DNA from: Arenicellales bacterium
GTDB lineage: Bacteria > Pseudomonadota > Gammaproteobacteria > Arenicellales > JAJDZL01
DNA: 64,000 nt
Direction of reading: 5' to 3'
Assembly: GCA_951813075.1 (NCBI GenBank)
Contig: OX638343.1
Coordinates: forward strand, 986,149 to 1,050,148
Position numbers and translations under genes: made by a program. Shown here one piece after another: positions 37,330 to 46,968 of this stretch. Within the stretch, counting starts at the first letter, position 1; each line of letters opens with the position of its first letter. The notes beneath the pieces are model-generated. The model made no database searches, was not told the origin of the DNA, and worked only from the letters and a program-made list of their open reading frames with translations.

Positions 37330-38363
37330 GCGACAGGATTCTGATTGTCGGCGGCGGGCCTGCGGGCTTATCTGCCGCACGATCCTTGGCTGAGGTCGGA
37401 CTCTCTGTCACTCTGATCGATAAAGAATCAGTCCTCGGCGGTGCACCCATACTTTCGGGATACGCGCGCCTTGTCCCATCAGGCGAATGGGCGAAGGATG
37501 CCATCGGAAGAATGGTTGCGGCTGTTGAAAGCAAAGAGCAGGTCGATATCAGAACATCTACGACAGTAACCCAACTTGACGGTAATATCGGGCAGTTCAC
37601 AGCACATCTTTCTGACGGGACGGAAATTGCAGCATCCTCAGTCGTGCTTGCCACCGGATTTACCCATTTTGACTCGGTCAACAAACCTGAATGGGGGTTT
37701 GGTTCGCACCCGGATGTTGTTACGACAACCCAAGTGGAACAAATGATATCTTCCGGTAACGGCGTTCGCTGCCCGTCCGATAATCGCAAACCTGATCGAG
37801 TCGCTATCCTGTTGTGCGTGGGTTCTCGCGACCGCCAGATCGGCCGGGAATGGTGCTCAAAAATCTGTTGCACAGTTTCAGCAAATCTGGCTATGGAAAT
37901 TCGCGAGGAACTTCCGGACTGCAGTGTCTATATTTACTACATGGATATTCGAACATTTGGACTCTATGAAGGCCAGTTCTACTGGCGCAGTCAGGAGGAG
38001 TTCAAAGTCAAATACATCAAGGCACGGATTGCTGAAGTCACCTTTGATGGAAACAGAATTTTACTCAAAGGAGAAGATACCTTGGTGAAACGCCCGATTT
38101 CCATTCCTTTTGATTTGGTAGTGCATGCAATCGGGATGGACCCTAATGTCGACAACCCCAATATTGCAGAGACCTTTGGTGTCGAACTCGAACCTCACGG
38201 GCACATCCAAAGACAGCCTGCTTATGATTCGATTGCGGGCACATCCAAATCTGGTATTTTTGTTGCAGGTGCCGCAATCGGCCCGGAAACCATCGATGAC
38301 TCCATTGCACAGGGGCAGGCAGCGGCAATGGCTGCGTTGGGTGTTCAAAACCGTGCTGCATGA
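37326..38363 (+). CDS. shdrA: sHdr complex subunit A (FAD-binding)
   Basis: 345 residues from a GTG overlapping the shdrB1 stop. FAD-binding Rossmann start (ILIVGGGPAGLSAARSLAE), a second nucleotide-binding region and the Fe-S cysteines in CVGSRDRQ-x-CSKICC (about 160-182). Flavin core of the complex. The length fits the short sHdr-type HdrA. Confidence 0.93.
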   Translation: MSDRILIVGGGPAGLSAARSLAEVGLSVTLIDKESVLGGAPILSGYARLVPSGEWAKDAIGRMVAAVESKEQVDIRTSTTVTQLDGNIGQFTAHLSDGTEIAASSVVLATGFTHFDSVNKPEWGFGSHPDVVTTTQVEQMISSGNGVRCPSDNRKPDRVAILLCVGSRDRQIGREWCSKICCTVSANLAMEIREELPDCSVYIYYMDIRTFGLYEGQFYWRSQEEFKVKYIKARIAEVTFDGNRILLKGEDTLVKRPISIPFDLVVHAIGMDPNVDNPNIAETFGVELEPHGHIQRQPAYDSIAGTSKSGIFVAGAAIGPETIDDSIAQGQAAAMAALGVQNRAA

Positions 38364-38460
38364 AGCTATGTCAAAAATTGAAGTTTCGACCGCGGCTCTT
38401 CTGACTTGGCAATTTGAAAAATCATACCGATAATCTGCGGGAAAACAACCTGAATCGAAT

Positions 38461-39285
38461 ATGATGACAAACACACCTGTGTTGCACTTGGATGGCGCGA
38501 TCTTACACAACGCGTTCGATTCAATGATTGAATGCAGCGAAAAGCTCGGTGGTATCGAGATGGTTGTTGAAGGTGTCCGCGGAAAATCTCTGTTGTTTCA
38601 GAGAACATTCTCTGGCGACGGAAACTTGATGACTGATACGGAATTTTTTGATGCGTGTGCTTTCATGCCCACCGTACGAAGACGCGTTCAACCATTACTG
38701 AAAGCCAAAGGATTCGAATATTTGCGCAGTGCGATAACAGCGTTACTGGACGGAATTACTTTGGAAAGTACCGACAGGCGAATTCTGACACTCAAAGAAC
38801 AACTCGCGTTCGGCACAAGTAACCGCTGGATTCATGATCTGGCAGCAGAAATTCTGCATTACCGGAATCCTGAAAACTTCCCGCTTATGACCCGATGGAT
38901 CTGGGACAGCGAGTCAAACTCTGGTGTTCTGAGGGAAATCTGGTTTGCTGAGATGCAGATTTCCAATCTCGATATCCCCAATGGAATTCGAACACACTTG
39001 GAATTACGACGGGAGTTGCATGACTTTCTGGAAAATTCAGGTGTATATGCGAATCACCAGTTCATTATCGACATTCTGTTTGCTTGGATTTACAGTCAGT
39101 ACATCGGTTCGCAGGGAGGCAGTTTCCTGAAAACCGAATTCAGTCAATCAGGCACCCCGTTCGACTATGTAATGAGGATGTTAGGGCTCGATGCGGCACT
39201 GACAGGCAATGGCTTGACACATATGGTTCTGGCGGACGGAACCCGGCATCGACTTTCGGAATTGATTGACGCATCAACACACTAA
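38461..39285 (+). CDS. sHdr-cluster conserved hypothetical protein
   Basis: 274 residues. Located between shdrA and shdrC2, the place of the conserved 'hyp' gene of type I sHdr clusters. No recognised domain: soluble, mostly helical after residue 60, no signal or membrane segment, few Cys. 97 bases separate it from shdrA. Function unknown; its constant position suggests a structural or assembly role. Confidence 0.88.
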   Translation: MMTNTPVLHLDGAILHNAFDSMIECSEKLGGIEMVVEGVRGKSLLFQRTFSGDGNLMTDTEFFDACAFMPTVRRRVQPLLKAKGFEYLRSAITALLDGITLESTDRRILTLKEQLAFGTSNRWIHDLAAEILHYRNPENFPLMTRWIWDSESNSGVLREIWFAEMQISNLDIPNGIRTHLELRRELHDFLENSGVYANHQFIIDILFAWIYSQYIGSQGGSFLKTEFSQSGTPFDYVMRMLGLDAALTGNGLTHMVLADGTRHRLSELIDASTH

Positions 39286-39303
39286 ATTTCTACAATAGAT
39301 CAA

Positions 39304-40065
39304 ATGCCTATTCATGAAAAATCTCTGATTCGTCCCGAAAATCTTCGCGAGCAGGAAAGTCTTGATATCGACGGTATTGATGTATCGGGACCATGGAGTA
39401 CTTTCATAGAATCTCGTGTCGTCAATGACTACAACGAGAATCTTGAAGACGAAGTTTCCGCTTTTCCGGGAGGATCATTGATCCATCGTTGCTGGCAATG
39501 TGGTGCGTGTACAAACTCATGCACGGTTAACGCAATCAATCCCGACTTCAATCCGCGCTTTTGGATCTATCTTGTTCGCTTGGGTATGGAGCAGGAACTC
39601 ATCAGAGACAAGGATATTATCTGGCAGTGTGTATCGTGCCACAAATGCACTCATGTCTGTCCGCGCGATGTTGAACCGGAAGGCGTCATGAAAGCATTGA
39701 GTCATTGGCTGGAGTACAAAGGACATACCCCAAAATCGAATTCGATGCATTTCGACGAGGAATTCTATTCGCAGGTTCTGAAAACTGGCAAGATAGAGGA
39801 AGGACGCGTAATACGAAACTACTTCAACCGTACCTCCCAACCGCTGTTTCAGAATTGGTTGATTCGTATGGTAAAAGGTATGATCCGCGGATTGCCTTTC
39901 GTGCTAATGATAAAAATGGGCATCGCTACTCTGCTTCGCCCCAAAACCAGAAATTGGAAGGCTTCATCTGATGCCATCAGCGAGTATCTGGACGAGCGCG
40001 TTGAGGAGAGAAATTCAGTGATTAATCGAACTGATCAACAAGAAGGTAAGCATGGACAAGAATGA
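39304..40065 (+). CDS. shdrC2: sHdr complex subunit C2 (two-cluster ferredoxin)
   Basis: 253 residues with two 4Fe-4S motifs, CWQCGACTNSC (about 64-74) and CVSCHKCTHVCP (about 109-120). Second HdrC-like subunit. A mildly hydrophobic helix (MIRGLPFVLMIKMGIATLL) near the C-terminal end may mediate membrane or partner contact. It overlaps shdrB2 by 14 bases. Confidence 0.91.
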   Translation: MPIHEKSLIRPENLREQESLDIDGIDVSGPWSTFIESRVVNDYNENLEDEVSAFPGGSLIHRCWQCGACTNSCTVNAINPDFNPRFWIYLVRLGMEQELIRDKDIIWQCVSCHKCTHVCPRDVEPEGVMKALSHWLEYKGHTPKSNSMHFDEEFYSQVLKTGKIEEGRVIRNYFNRTSQPLFQNWLIRMVKGMIRGLPFVLMIKMGIATLLRPKTRNWKASSDAISEYLDERVEERNSVINRTDQQEGKHGQE

Positions 40066-40996
40066 AAATCTGAGAAAAGATCTGCAAAGGGTCGCCTATT
40101 ATCCCGGCTGTGCCTTGGAAGGTTCTGGACATGCGTATAACCGATCGACCAAGCAGGTTGGGAAAAAACTTGGCTTGGACCTCGTCGAGATTGAGAATTG
40201 GAACTGCTGCGGCGCGATGGAAGTCAAAAACATAGATCCGGAGATTCAGAACTTTTTGTCAGTTCGCAATATGTCGATCGCCAAGCACAAAATGGGGTTC
40301 GACGTAGTGATGGCGCCTTGCAACGGCTGTTATCACAATCTTAAAAAAGCCGAGCACGACATCGCACATCGCGAACCAACCAGAACTGCACTTGAGAAAC
40401 TCTCCAAAAAATCTAAAGTTCCAGAATACAAGGCGGGAGATATTGAGACAATCCACGCGCTTGACTGGATTAAACATGCTATCGGAGAATCGAACCTGGC
40501 CCGACAGGTGAAGAATTCGCTAAAAGGCTTGAAGATCGCAAATTACTACGGTTGCATGTACACTCGACCGCGTCATATTTTCCCGGAAAAAGATCAGGGT
40601 GAGAACAGCGAATCAACATCCAACCCACATTTCATGGACGACTTACTACGAGCAGCCGGTGCGCAGATCATTGATTTTCCACTCAAAACAGCATGTTGCG
40701 GCGGCGCTCACACTTTGTCAGACTGTGACACTTCAACGCGTCTGGTTTTGAATATTCTACAAGCAGCAGAGACCTGTGGCGCTGATGTGATCGCGACAGA
40801 ATGTCCGACCTGTCATACCGGGCTCGAGATGCATCAGATCCGTGCCGAGGAAACTCTGAACATCACTACCAAACCGGTAATGCTATATTTCACTCAACTG
40901 CTTGGTCTGGCTCTTGGTCTGTCACCACGTAAATTGGGAATTCAAGAAAATATTTCTGATTCACTTGATCTTCTGCGTCAGCAAGGATTGGCATGA
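40052..40996 (+). CDS. shdrB2: sHdr complex subunit B2 (CCG domain)
   Basis: 314 residues, the usual HdrB length. Two CCG-type clusters are complete: NWNCCGAMEV with APCNGCY, and KTACCGGAH with ATECPTCHTG. Active-site subunit binding non-cubane clusters that act on sulfane sulfur. It overlaps the next gene by 4 bases (ATGA). Confidence 0.93.
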   Translation: MDKNENLRKDLQRVAYYPGCALEGSGHAYNRSTKQVGKKLGLDLVEIENWNCCGAMEVKNIDPEIQNFLSVRNMSIAKHKMGFDVVMAPCNGCYHNLKKAEHDIAHREPTRTALEKLSKKSKVPEYKAGDIETIHALDWIKHAIGESNLARQVKNSLKGLKIANYYGCMYTRPRHIFPEKDQGENSESTSNPHFMDDLLRAAGAQIIDFPLKTACCGGAHTLSDCDTSTRLVLNILQAAETCGADVIATECPTCHTGLEMHQIRAEETLNITTKPVMLYFTQLLGLALGLSPRKLGIQENISDSLDLLRQQGLA

Positions 40997-41415
40997 TTGA
41001 ATTTTCTGAAATCGAAAGTAGCATACAGTCGGTGCGCGACGACCCACATTCTGTTTCGGACCCGGCTATGTGTCTACTGACACTTGGTGAGCAGATTTTG
41101 GAAAACTGGCTTCAAAGTCACGAACTTGAACCAACAATCAATCAGCACGAAGGCTTTAGGTTGCTTGCATTACATAGACAAGGTGCTATAAACGATCCTT
41201 CGTTTCTTGCGTGTAGGGAAACTTGTCGGGAATTGGCGTATCAGGTTAACCTATATCGTATAAAGAACGATACTGCCCAAGTCACTATGATGGCAATGGT
41301 TGCGTTGCATCTGCTCTATTTTGTACGCGGCAAATTAGAAGTTCAGCAACTTGGTGAATTTTGCTGTTCTTCCAAACCGCTCAGAACTCAAAAGAGTAAT
41401 ATTACATCGAGGTAA
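40993..41415 (+). CDS. Small unknown protein between shdrB2 and lbpA
   Basis: 140 residues starting inside the shdrB2 stop, so translation is coupled. Soluble, mostly helical, with five Cys including a CRETCRELAY stretch and a terminal CCSS. I know of no domain. Seven bases after its stop lbpA begins. A role with LbpA or the B2 subunit is inferred from position only. Confidence 0.82.
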   Translation: MIEFSEIESSIQSVRDDPHSVSDPAMCLLTLGEQILENWLQSHELEPTINQHEGFRLLALHRQGAINDPSFLACRETCRELAYQVNLYRIKNDTAQVTMMAMVALHLLYFVRGKLEVQQLGEFCCSSKPLRTQKSNITSR

Positions 41416-41422
41416 TTGATTC

Positions 41423-41866
41423 ATGACTACAGTACGCGGTTGCGAGTTTCCGGATGAACTTCTCTATGATGTAGATAACAACATTTGGTATCGCGAAAAT
41501 GACGACGATACGATCACCGTAGGAATGACCGCGGTTGCGTCTGCAATGGCAGGTCAAATTGTTGCTATCACACCCAAGCGCGCGGGTCGCAAGGTACAAC
41601 CCGGTCGAAGTTGCGCAACTGTGGAATCCGGCAAATGGGTCGGCCCGGCAAAACTGCTCAGCGGTGGTGAAGTTGTCGAAGTAAACGATGTAATCAGCGC
41701 CACTCCCGGGCTTGCCAACTCTGCCCCTTACGGGGACGGATGGCTGATGAAAATCCGTGTCGAGGGCTGGGACTCAATCAAACCCCAACTGACAGAGGGG
41801 CGACAGATCACCGGAGCCTACGAAGCGAAAATGCAAGCTGACGGGTTTGATGGATGTGACTCGTGA
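41423..41866 (+). CDS. lbpA: Lipoate-binding protein of the sHdr pathway
   Basis: 147 residues, GcvH-like fold. The lipoylation lysine is in ATVESGKWVGP. Residues WLMKIRVEGWDSI match the end of the GcvH fold. It carries sulfur on a lipoyl arm to the sHdr complex. It is called LbpA, not GcvH, because it closes the shdr operon and no glycine-cleavage genes are near. No ligase gene for it is in the window. Confidence 0.93.
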   Translation: MTTVRGCEFPDELLYDVDNNIWYRENDDDTITVGMTAVASAMAGQIVAITPKRAGRKVQPGRSCATVESGKWVGPAKLLSGGEVVEVNDVISATPGLANSAPYGDGWLMKIRVEGWDSIKPQLTEGRQITGAYEAKMQADGFDGCDS

Positions 41867-41920
41867 TCAGCTGCCTACAAGCCTATATCCTTAAAACTGG
41901 TTCGCAAGGAGGTACTATAA

Positions 41921-42145
41921 ATGCCAGATCAGGTACTTGATACTAAAGGATTAAACTGCCCGTTGCCGATTCTCAAGGCAAAGAAAGCAATCGCCCAGAT
42001 GGATATCGGGCAGACCTTGGAAGTTCACTCGACCGATCCAGGCTCGGTGATGGACTTCGAAGCATTATGTCGACAAACAGGACATCAGTTACTCAAATCC
42101 AGTCAGGATAACGGGGTTTACATCTTCTTGCTTGAAAAAGCCTGA
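41921..42145 (+). CDS. tusA: Sulfur carrier TusA
   Basis: 74 residues with the CPxP motif in GLNCPLPILKAKKA, the canonical TusA/SirA fold. AGGAGG-like ribosome site (GGAGG) before the ATG. Delivers sulfane sulfur into sHdr from a rhodanese or DsrE. Last gene of the cluster. Confidence 0.95.
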   Translation: MPDQVLDTKGLNCPLPILKAKKAIAQMDIGQTLEVHSTDPGSVMDFEALCRQTGHQLLKSSQDNGVYIFLLEKA

Positions 42146-42510
42146 GTCCCTATCAGCATTTCAAACTTCTCCTTTTGACAGGCGCACTTCGTCGAAATTG
42201 CGTTCCCTTTGCCAGTCCGCTTGTCAGCGAAGTCATTGGAGGTGAACGGCGACTCCAAAACCAATGGCTTCAGTTCCTGGAATTATTCTACATTGAGCAC
42301 AATTCACAGTGACTTGTACCGCCAGGAACCAGAGAAGGCAAATTCCAGATAGATTTTTTTTCAAGTCGGCACAGTCGCCTTCAATGTGGTCAATCTTTCG
42401 ATGCCGTCGCCACTTTGGCTTTCGGTAGCAATTTCTCTGCATACTATTTCATATATGGCACCAATTATGAAGTACCATTGATTGAATTCCATCAGTCAGG
42501 AGAAACACAG
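42146..42510. other. Intergenic region before the TetR gene
   Basis: About 365 bases with no credible gene. A T-rich run (about 42353-42361) could serve as a weak stop for the sHdr transcript, but no stable stem precedes it. It contains the promoter of the regulator gene. Confidence 0.4.
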
Positions 42511-43098
42511 ATGCCAAGGCCTAGTATGAAAATAATTCGATCCGAAGAAATTCTGACCGCTTACGCAAAGTGCATCATACGTTTTGGTTTTGAAGGGGCC
42601 ACACAGGAGAAAATTGCTTTCGAGGCAAATGTTAAACGACCGATTCTACGTCATTATCTTGGTAATCGAATACAAATGATTGAAGCATTGATCGACTACG
42701 TTGATATACAAATCGAAAAAGACCTTGAATTTCTGAAAGAAACGCTTCCTGATGAACGACGCGTAGGCGCGCTCATCGATATTTTATTTGATCAGGAGCA
42801 TGCTGCAGATGACGATGCAGGGATGATGATGCAGGCACTAGTCTCGGCAGCCTATTCATACCCTGAATTGAACTCGAAGACACTCGATTGGACGAATGGC
42901 TATATTGAATTCGTGAAGGACGAGATCGTTCAGGAATATCCCAATATTTCTGATGAACGCGCTTTTCAAATCGCGTTTGGTATTGTTGCCCTTCATTTCA
43001 ACATTGACTTTTTATCCCAGATTTCGATTCCAGATGCATGGTGGGCGGCTTCTAATAATGCAGCTTGCACGCTAGTCAGATCAATTAAAAGTTACTGA
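42511..43098 (+). CDS. TetR-family transcriptional regulator
   Basis: 195 residues from an ATG with AGGAGA upstream; a frame start 32 codons earlier lacks one. N-terminal helix-turn-helix (EILTAYAKCIIRFGFEGATQEKIAFEANVKR-like, about residues 12-42), then PILRHYLGNRIQMIEALIDYV. The C-terminal ligand domain has no obvious relatives. Its targets may include the adjacent sHdr or ABC-transporter genes, an inference from position. Confidence 0.85.
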   Translation: MPRPSMKIIRSEEILTAYAKCIIRFGFEGATQEKIAFEANVKRPILRHYLGNRIQMIEALIDYVDIQIEKDLEFLKETLPDERRVGALIDILFDQEHAADDDAGMMMQALVSAAYSYPELNSKTLDWTNGYIEFVKDEIVQEYPNISDERAFQIAFGIVALHFNIDFLSQISIPDAWWAASNNAACTLVRSIKSY

Positions 43099-43861
43099 CG
43101 GATTTTTTTACCGCTACATTTGCTGAAATTGAGATCTACGATTTCAATGTTGTTTTGGAATTCCGGATATTCATCGCATCCCTCGGTTTACTACCGGTGA
43201 AATTCCTGAAGAGGCAGGAGTCCATATCGCTGAATTGAAATATCGTCGATGATAGCCGTGACGAATACCATCACCTATTGTGCTGTGGTGAGATTGACTA
43301 CGTCGAGTTCAGTTCTGCCAACAAATTACAAATCGCTTACTACTATTCCAGCATTCCTTCCATTGCTGCAACGGATTGGTCTATAGCACTTAGCAAAGTC
43401 TTGGCCGACCCAGCTTACTATTACGATCATCGATTCACACATAGATCCGGAATTGGCTGGTCAATTCACTCAGTGCATCATAGTAACAATTCGCAATAAC
43501 ATCATCTGGGACAACACATCCGGTAAATTGGAGAGAAAAGAGAAAATTTGGAATATGGAATCAACTGCAAATTTGTGCATCTTGACTCATTCATTGAATT
43601 CTTCCACGGATTAACATGGCTCACCCGCCGAGTGAGTAGTGCAGAATGTGTATCCGAAATATTCGGGTACGTGTTTTTAACGCCGGACTGAACACCGAAC
43701 CATGACATGAAGCCCTCCACAACCCGCGCTCAAGCCTGAGAGACAATAGTCTGTATCAAGGGCTCGGGGGTGGCAATGGGATGAATCAGACCAAGGTCAA
43801 AATTCGAAGCATGTTGTCGTGTCTGAATTGCGTGATGTAAAGTCACCTCATACAGCAATTC
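43099..43861. other. Long intergenic region, no convincing gene
   Basis: About 760 bases between the TetR gene and the amino-acid transporter (convergent). Frames at 43278-43499 (+) and 43502-43720 (-) lack ribosome sites. A minus-strand piece reads GFMSWFGVQSGVKN, which faintly resembles DUF2970 (SFFGVQS), but no full domain follows. I take it as relic sequence. Confidence 0.4.
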
Positions 43862-44554
43862 TCAGGAACTTCTCTGTCGCAAATGAGCATGCCATCGAAA
43901 TTCAACTCGCTTGAATACCCAGATGATGGCAAAGGTGAGTATCAGATAGAACACACCCGCGGTGATGAAAGATTCAAATGGCACGAAATGTCTTGAATTG
44001 ACGATTCTCGCTGCTCCGAACAGATCAATTATCGTAATCACGCCGGCAAGCGCACTACCGTGAAGCATGAAAATGACTTCATTTGCATACGCTGGGAGCG
44101 CTCTACGGAACGAACTCGGTAGCACGACTCGCCGCATTACCAACCATTTTGACATTCCACTTGCACGAGCGGCTTCAATTTCCCCAAAGGGTGTGGCGAT
44201 AATTGCGCCTCGTAGAATTTCGGATGTATAAGCTGCGGTGTTGAGTGCGAACGCAATTAATGCGCAACTGTATGCCTCCTTGAAAATTGGCCAAAATAAA
44301 CTTTCGCGCAAAGGTTCGAACTGTCCGGCTCCGAAATAGATAATGTACATCTGCACAATTAAAGGTGTTCCCCGAAAAAAGTAAATGTAAACCTTCGGCA
44401 GGAAATTCACTGCTAGACTTCTACTGCTCGCTAATAAGCCGACTGGCACCGCCAACACTAAACCTAGAGCTAGAGATAGGATAACCAGTTGCACCGTGGT
44501 GACAAGCCCTTCAAAGTAGAGCGGTAGATTAGTCACAATTGCTTCAATATCCAT
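43862..44554 (-). CDS. Polar amino-acid ABC transporter permease (HisM/ArtM-like)
   Basis: 230 residues with five helices and the permease EAA loop (EIEAARASGMSKW). YIYFFRGTPLIVQMYIIYFG is typical of HisM/GlnP proteins. Six bases after the other permease gene. Forms the channel with it. Confidence 0.91.
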   Translation of the reverse strand: MDIEAIVTNLPLYFEGLVTTVQLVILSLALGLVLAVPVGLLASSRSLAVNFLPKVYIYFFRGTPLIVQMYIIYFGAGQFEPLRESLFWPIFKEAYSCALIAFALNTAAYTSEILRGAIIATPFGEIEAARASGMSKWLVMRRVVLPSSFRRALPAYANEVIFMLHGSALAGVITIIDLFGAARIVNSRHFVPFESFITAGVFYLILTFAIIWVFKRVEFRWHAHLRQRSS

Positions 44555-44560
44555 AATTTC

Positions 44561-45277
44561 TCACGCTCTTCGCACACCTGCGCTATAACGTTTTTCCATC
44601 CAACGTAATCCACCATCAGACACCGCAGTAATCACCAAATACAAAATCGCGACGACAAAAAGAAACGTAAACGGTTGCCTCAATGACCCTCCTGCTTGTG
44701 TAGCACGGAAAACCATGTCCTCCAATCCGATTACTGATACCAGAGCGGTCGTCTTAGCCAAAACCAGCCAGTTATTACCAAATCCAGGTATGGCATGTCT
44801 GACACACGCGGGAAATGTAATTCTGCGGAACACCTGAAACGATGTCATTCCATAGGCATAACCGGCTTCTATCTCGCCGCGCGGAACTGCTAGTATCGCA
44901 CCTCGAAATGTTTCGGCCATGTACGCTCCGAAAATAAAGCCGATCGTTGTGACACCAGCTGTAAACTCACTGATCTCAATGTAGTCAAGGCCAAGTTTGT
45001 CACCAATGACGTTGACAAGCAACTGCCCGCCAAAAAAGATTATGAACATCAAAACGATATCCGGTACACCACGGATGAGCGTGGTGTATGTACCGGCGAC
45101 AAGTCGTGCAATTCTGTTGGATGATAATTTTGCTGTTGCGCCGAGAAGGCCTAGCGCGAGTGCAATAAAAAGAGAAAATACAGCGAGCTGGATAGTTAGC
45201 AGCATACCTTCCAGAATGAACGGGTAAAGGTACCCGCCAAGAACGCCGCTGAGCAAATCGGTTAGAAATTCATGCAC
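44561..45277 (-). CDS. Polar amino-acid ABC transporter permease (HisQ/ArtQ-like)
   Basis: 238 residues, five hydrophobic helices, YTTLIRGVPDIVLMFIIFFG and EAA-loop GEIEAGYAYGMTSFQVFRR. Heterodimer partner of the next permease. It lies 84 bases after the binding-protein gene; the gap contains an inverted repeat. Confidence 0.91.
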   Translation of the reverse strand: MHEFLTDLLSGVLGGYLYPFILEGMLLTIQLAVFSLFIALALGLLGATAKLSSNRIARLVAGTYTTLIRGVPDIVLMFIIFFGGQLLVNVIGDKLGLDYIEISEFTAGVTTIGFIFGAYMAETFRGAILAVPRGEIEAGYAYGMTSFQVFRRITFPACVRHAIPGFGNNWLVLAKTTALVSVIGLEDMVFRATQAGGSLRQPFTFLFVVAILYLVITAVSDGGLRWMEKRYSAGVRRA

Positions 45278-45304
45278 TATGGTTTTGCTTCAAGAAATAT
45301 TTGA

Positions 45305-45342
45305 CTTGCAGACTGTCAGGCGTCGATCCAACAGTCTGCAAG
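45305..45342 (-). terminator. Hairpin between binding-protein and permease genes
   Basis: Perfect 12-bp stem CTTGCAGACTGT against ACAGTCTGCAAG, with a 14-base loop, in the gap between the binding-protein stop and the permease start. There is no clear T run after it, so it is more likely a processing or mRNA-protection site than a full terminator. Confidence 0.7.
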
Positions 45343-45361
45343 AAGAATGACGGTTCTGAGC

Positions 45362-46141
45362 CTACTCGCCGTAAACATCAAACTCAAAGTACATTGCATT
45401 GATTTCTGCATATTTCCCATTGGCTCTGATAACTGCAATTGCCTTGTTGAATGCCTCCACCAGATCTTCGTCGCCTTTTCGAATTGCAATTCCGGCTCCA
45501 TCACCGAAATATTGCGGATCCGAAAATCCCGGGCCCACAAATTCCCAATCCTGACCATGTTCAGTATTGAGGAACCCTTCTGCCATGGCGACAGAATCTG
45601 CAAGTAACAGGTCCACCCTTCCGGAATTCGCATCTAGATAGGCTTCATCCTGAGTTCCATACCGTTTGATGTCTACTGAGTCCCCGAACTCACCTGTAAC
45701 AAAATTGTCGTGAATGGTCGCGCGCTGAACACCAACTGTTTTTCCTGCCAATCCTTCTTTGCTGATTTCAATACCTGCTCCTTTACGCTGGGCGAATTTT
45801 GCAGGTGTACTGTAGTATTTATCCGTGAAAGCGACTTTCTTTTTTCTTTCTTCTGTAATCGACATTGATGCAATAATCGCATCGTACTTGCGCGCAAGCA
45901 GCGCGGGAATAATACCATCCCAATCCTGCTGCACGAGTGTGCATTCGGCACCCATCTCTTCACACAATGCATTGGCGATATCGATGTCAAATCCGATCAA
46001 ATCACCGCTTGTTGTCACAGCACTGAAAGGAGGATAGGCACCCTCAACACCGATTCTGATCTTGCTCCAGTCTTTAGCCACAGCGACCGCACCTACCATC
46101 AAAATTGCCAATGCGGCGAACATTGCTACTGCTTTTCTCAT
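45362..46141 (-). CDS. Polar amino-acid periplasmic binding protein (HisJ/ArgT-like)
   Basis: About 259 residues from the ATG with AGGAGA upstream. Signal peptide (1-22, ending AVA). Type II periplasmic-binding fold: IRIGVEGAYPPFSAV, GFDIDIANALCEEMG, DWDGIIPALLARKYDAIIASMSIT-type residues. Likely Lys/Arg/Orn/His or a related cationic ligand; the ligand pocket is not decisive. Confidence 0.91.
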   Translation of the reverse strand: MRKAVAMFAALAILMVGAVAVAKDWSKIRIGVEGAYPPFSAVTTSGDLIGFDIDIANALCEEMGAECTLVQQDWDGIIPALLARKYDAIIASMSITEERKKKVAFTDKYYSTPAKFAQRKGAGIEISKEGLAGKTVGVQRATIHDNFVTGEFGDSVDIKRYGTQDEAYLDANSGRVDLLLADSVAMAEGFLNTEHGQDWEFVGPGFSDPQYFGDGAGIAIRKGDEDLVEAFNKAIAVIRANGKYAEINAMYFEFDVYGE

Positions 46142-46179
46142 AGTCAAACTCTCCTGATCTCTAATACGAAAGAAAATAT

Positions 46180-46968
46180 TTATTTCAAATTGCCCGAAAG
46201 AAAATCCTTGAATCGCTCCGATTTCGGATTATTGAATACTTCGGCTGGCACTCCATCCTCTTCAACCCTGCCCTGGTGCAGAAACATCACTCGATTGGAT
46301 ACCTCCCTAGCAAAGCCCATTTCATGAGTGACAACCAACATCGTTGTCCCGTCTTCAGCCAACCCACGCATTACGCGCAATACTTCTCCAACCAATTCCG
46401 GGTCCAGCGCGGAAGTAGGCTCATCAAACAGCATCAAATCAGGATTCATCGCGAGTGCCCTGGCGATTGCCGCTCTTTGTTGCTGCCCGCCAGAAAGGTG
46501 AGCCGGATAGTAATCCTTGCGATCAAACAAACCAACTCTGTGGAGTACAGATTCAGCGTGTTCCTGCACTTCTTTTTTGGGAATTTTCAATACATGCACT
46601 GGTGCTTCACAGACATTTTCCATGACTGTCATGTGAGACCACAAGTTGAACTGTTGAAAAACCATGGCGAGACGCGAGCGAATTCGGTCAACCTGCTTTC
46701 GATCGCTTGGAACAATCTGACCGTTACGCAACTGTTTCATCTCGATCAATTCCCCCTTTACTCTGACGGAACCAGAAGTGGGTGTTTCAAGCAGATTGAT
46801 ACAGCGTAGAAATGTACTTTTTCCTGATCCGCTGCTTCCGAGAATGGAAATTACATCGTGATCATCGGCGGCAAGGGAAATTCCCTTTAGTACTTCCACA
46901 CTCCCGAAACTCTTGTGGATATTATCAACTTCCAAAGCGTACGGGGCATCAGAGACTTGTTCTGGCAT
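46180..46968 (-). CDS. Polar amino-acid ABC transporter ATP-binding protein (HisP/ArtP-like)
   Basis: 262 residues. Walker [10 protein letters not shown], signature LSGGQQQR and Walker [14 protein letters not shown] are visible, then the D-loop and switch His (VVTHEMGFA). First gene of this four-gene unit (ATPase, binding protein, two permeases). No strong ribosome site is visible upstream of the ATG. Confidence 0.93.
   Translation of the reverse strand: MPEQVSDAPYALEVDNIHKSFGSVEVLKGISLAADDHDVISILGSSGSGKSTFLRCINLLETPTSGSVRVKGELIEMKQLRNGQIVPSDRKQVDRIRSRLAMVFQQFNLWSHMTVMENVCEAPVHVLKIPKKEVQEHAESVLHRVGLFDRKDYYPAHLSGGQQQRAAIARALAMNPDLMLFDEPTSALDPELVGEVLRVMRGLAEDGTTMLVVTHEMGFAREVSNRVMFLHQGRVEEDGVPAEVFNNPKSERFKDFLSGNLK

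Noticed and set aside
34810..41866. Methanogen-type heterodisulfide reductase
   Set aside because: Linkage with DsrE3, TusA and LbpA and the C1-B1-A-hyp-C2-B2 order point to the sulfur-oxidising sHdr version.
41423..41866. GcvH of the glycine cleavage system
   Set aside because: No other gcv gene is near; the gene lies between sHdr genes and tusA, as LbpA does.
43278..43499. 73-codon plus-strand frame in the long gap before the amino-acid transporter
   Set aside because: Unlike any known protein, weak start and no partner genes.
43621..43740. Possible DUF2970 remnant (GFMSWFGVQSG on the minus strand)
   Set aside because: Only one short motif resembles the family; the flanks do not.
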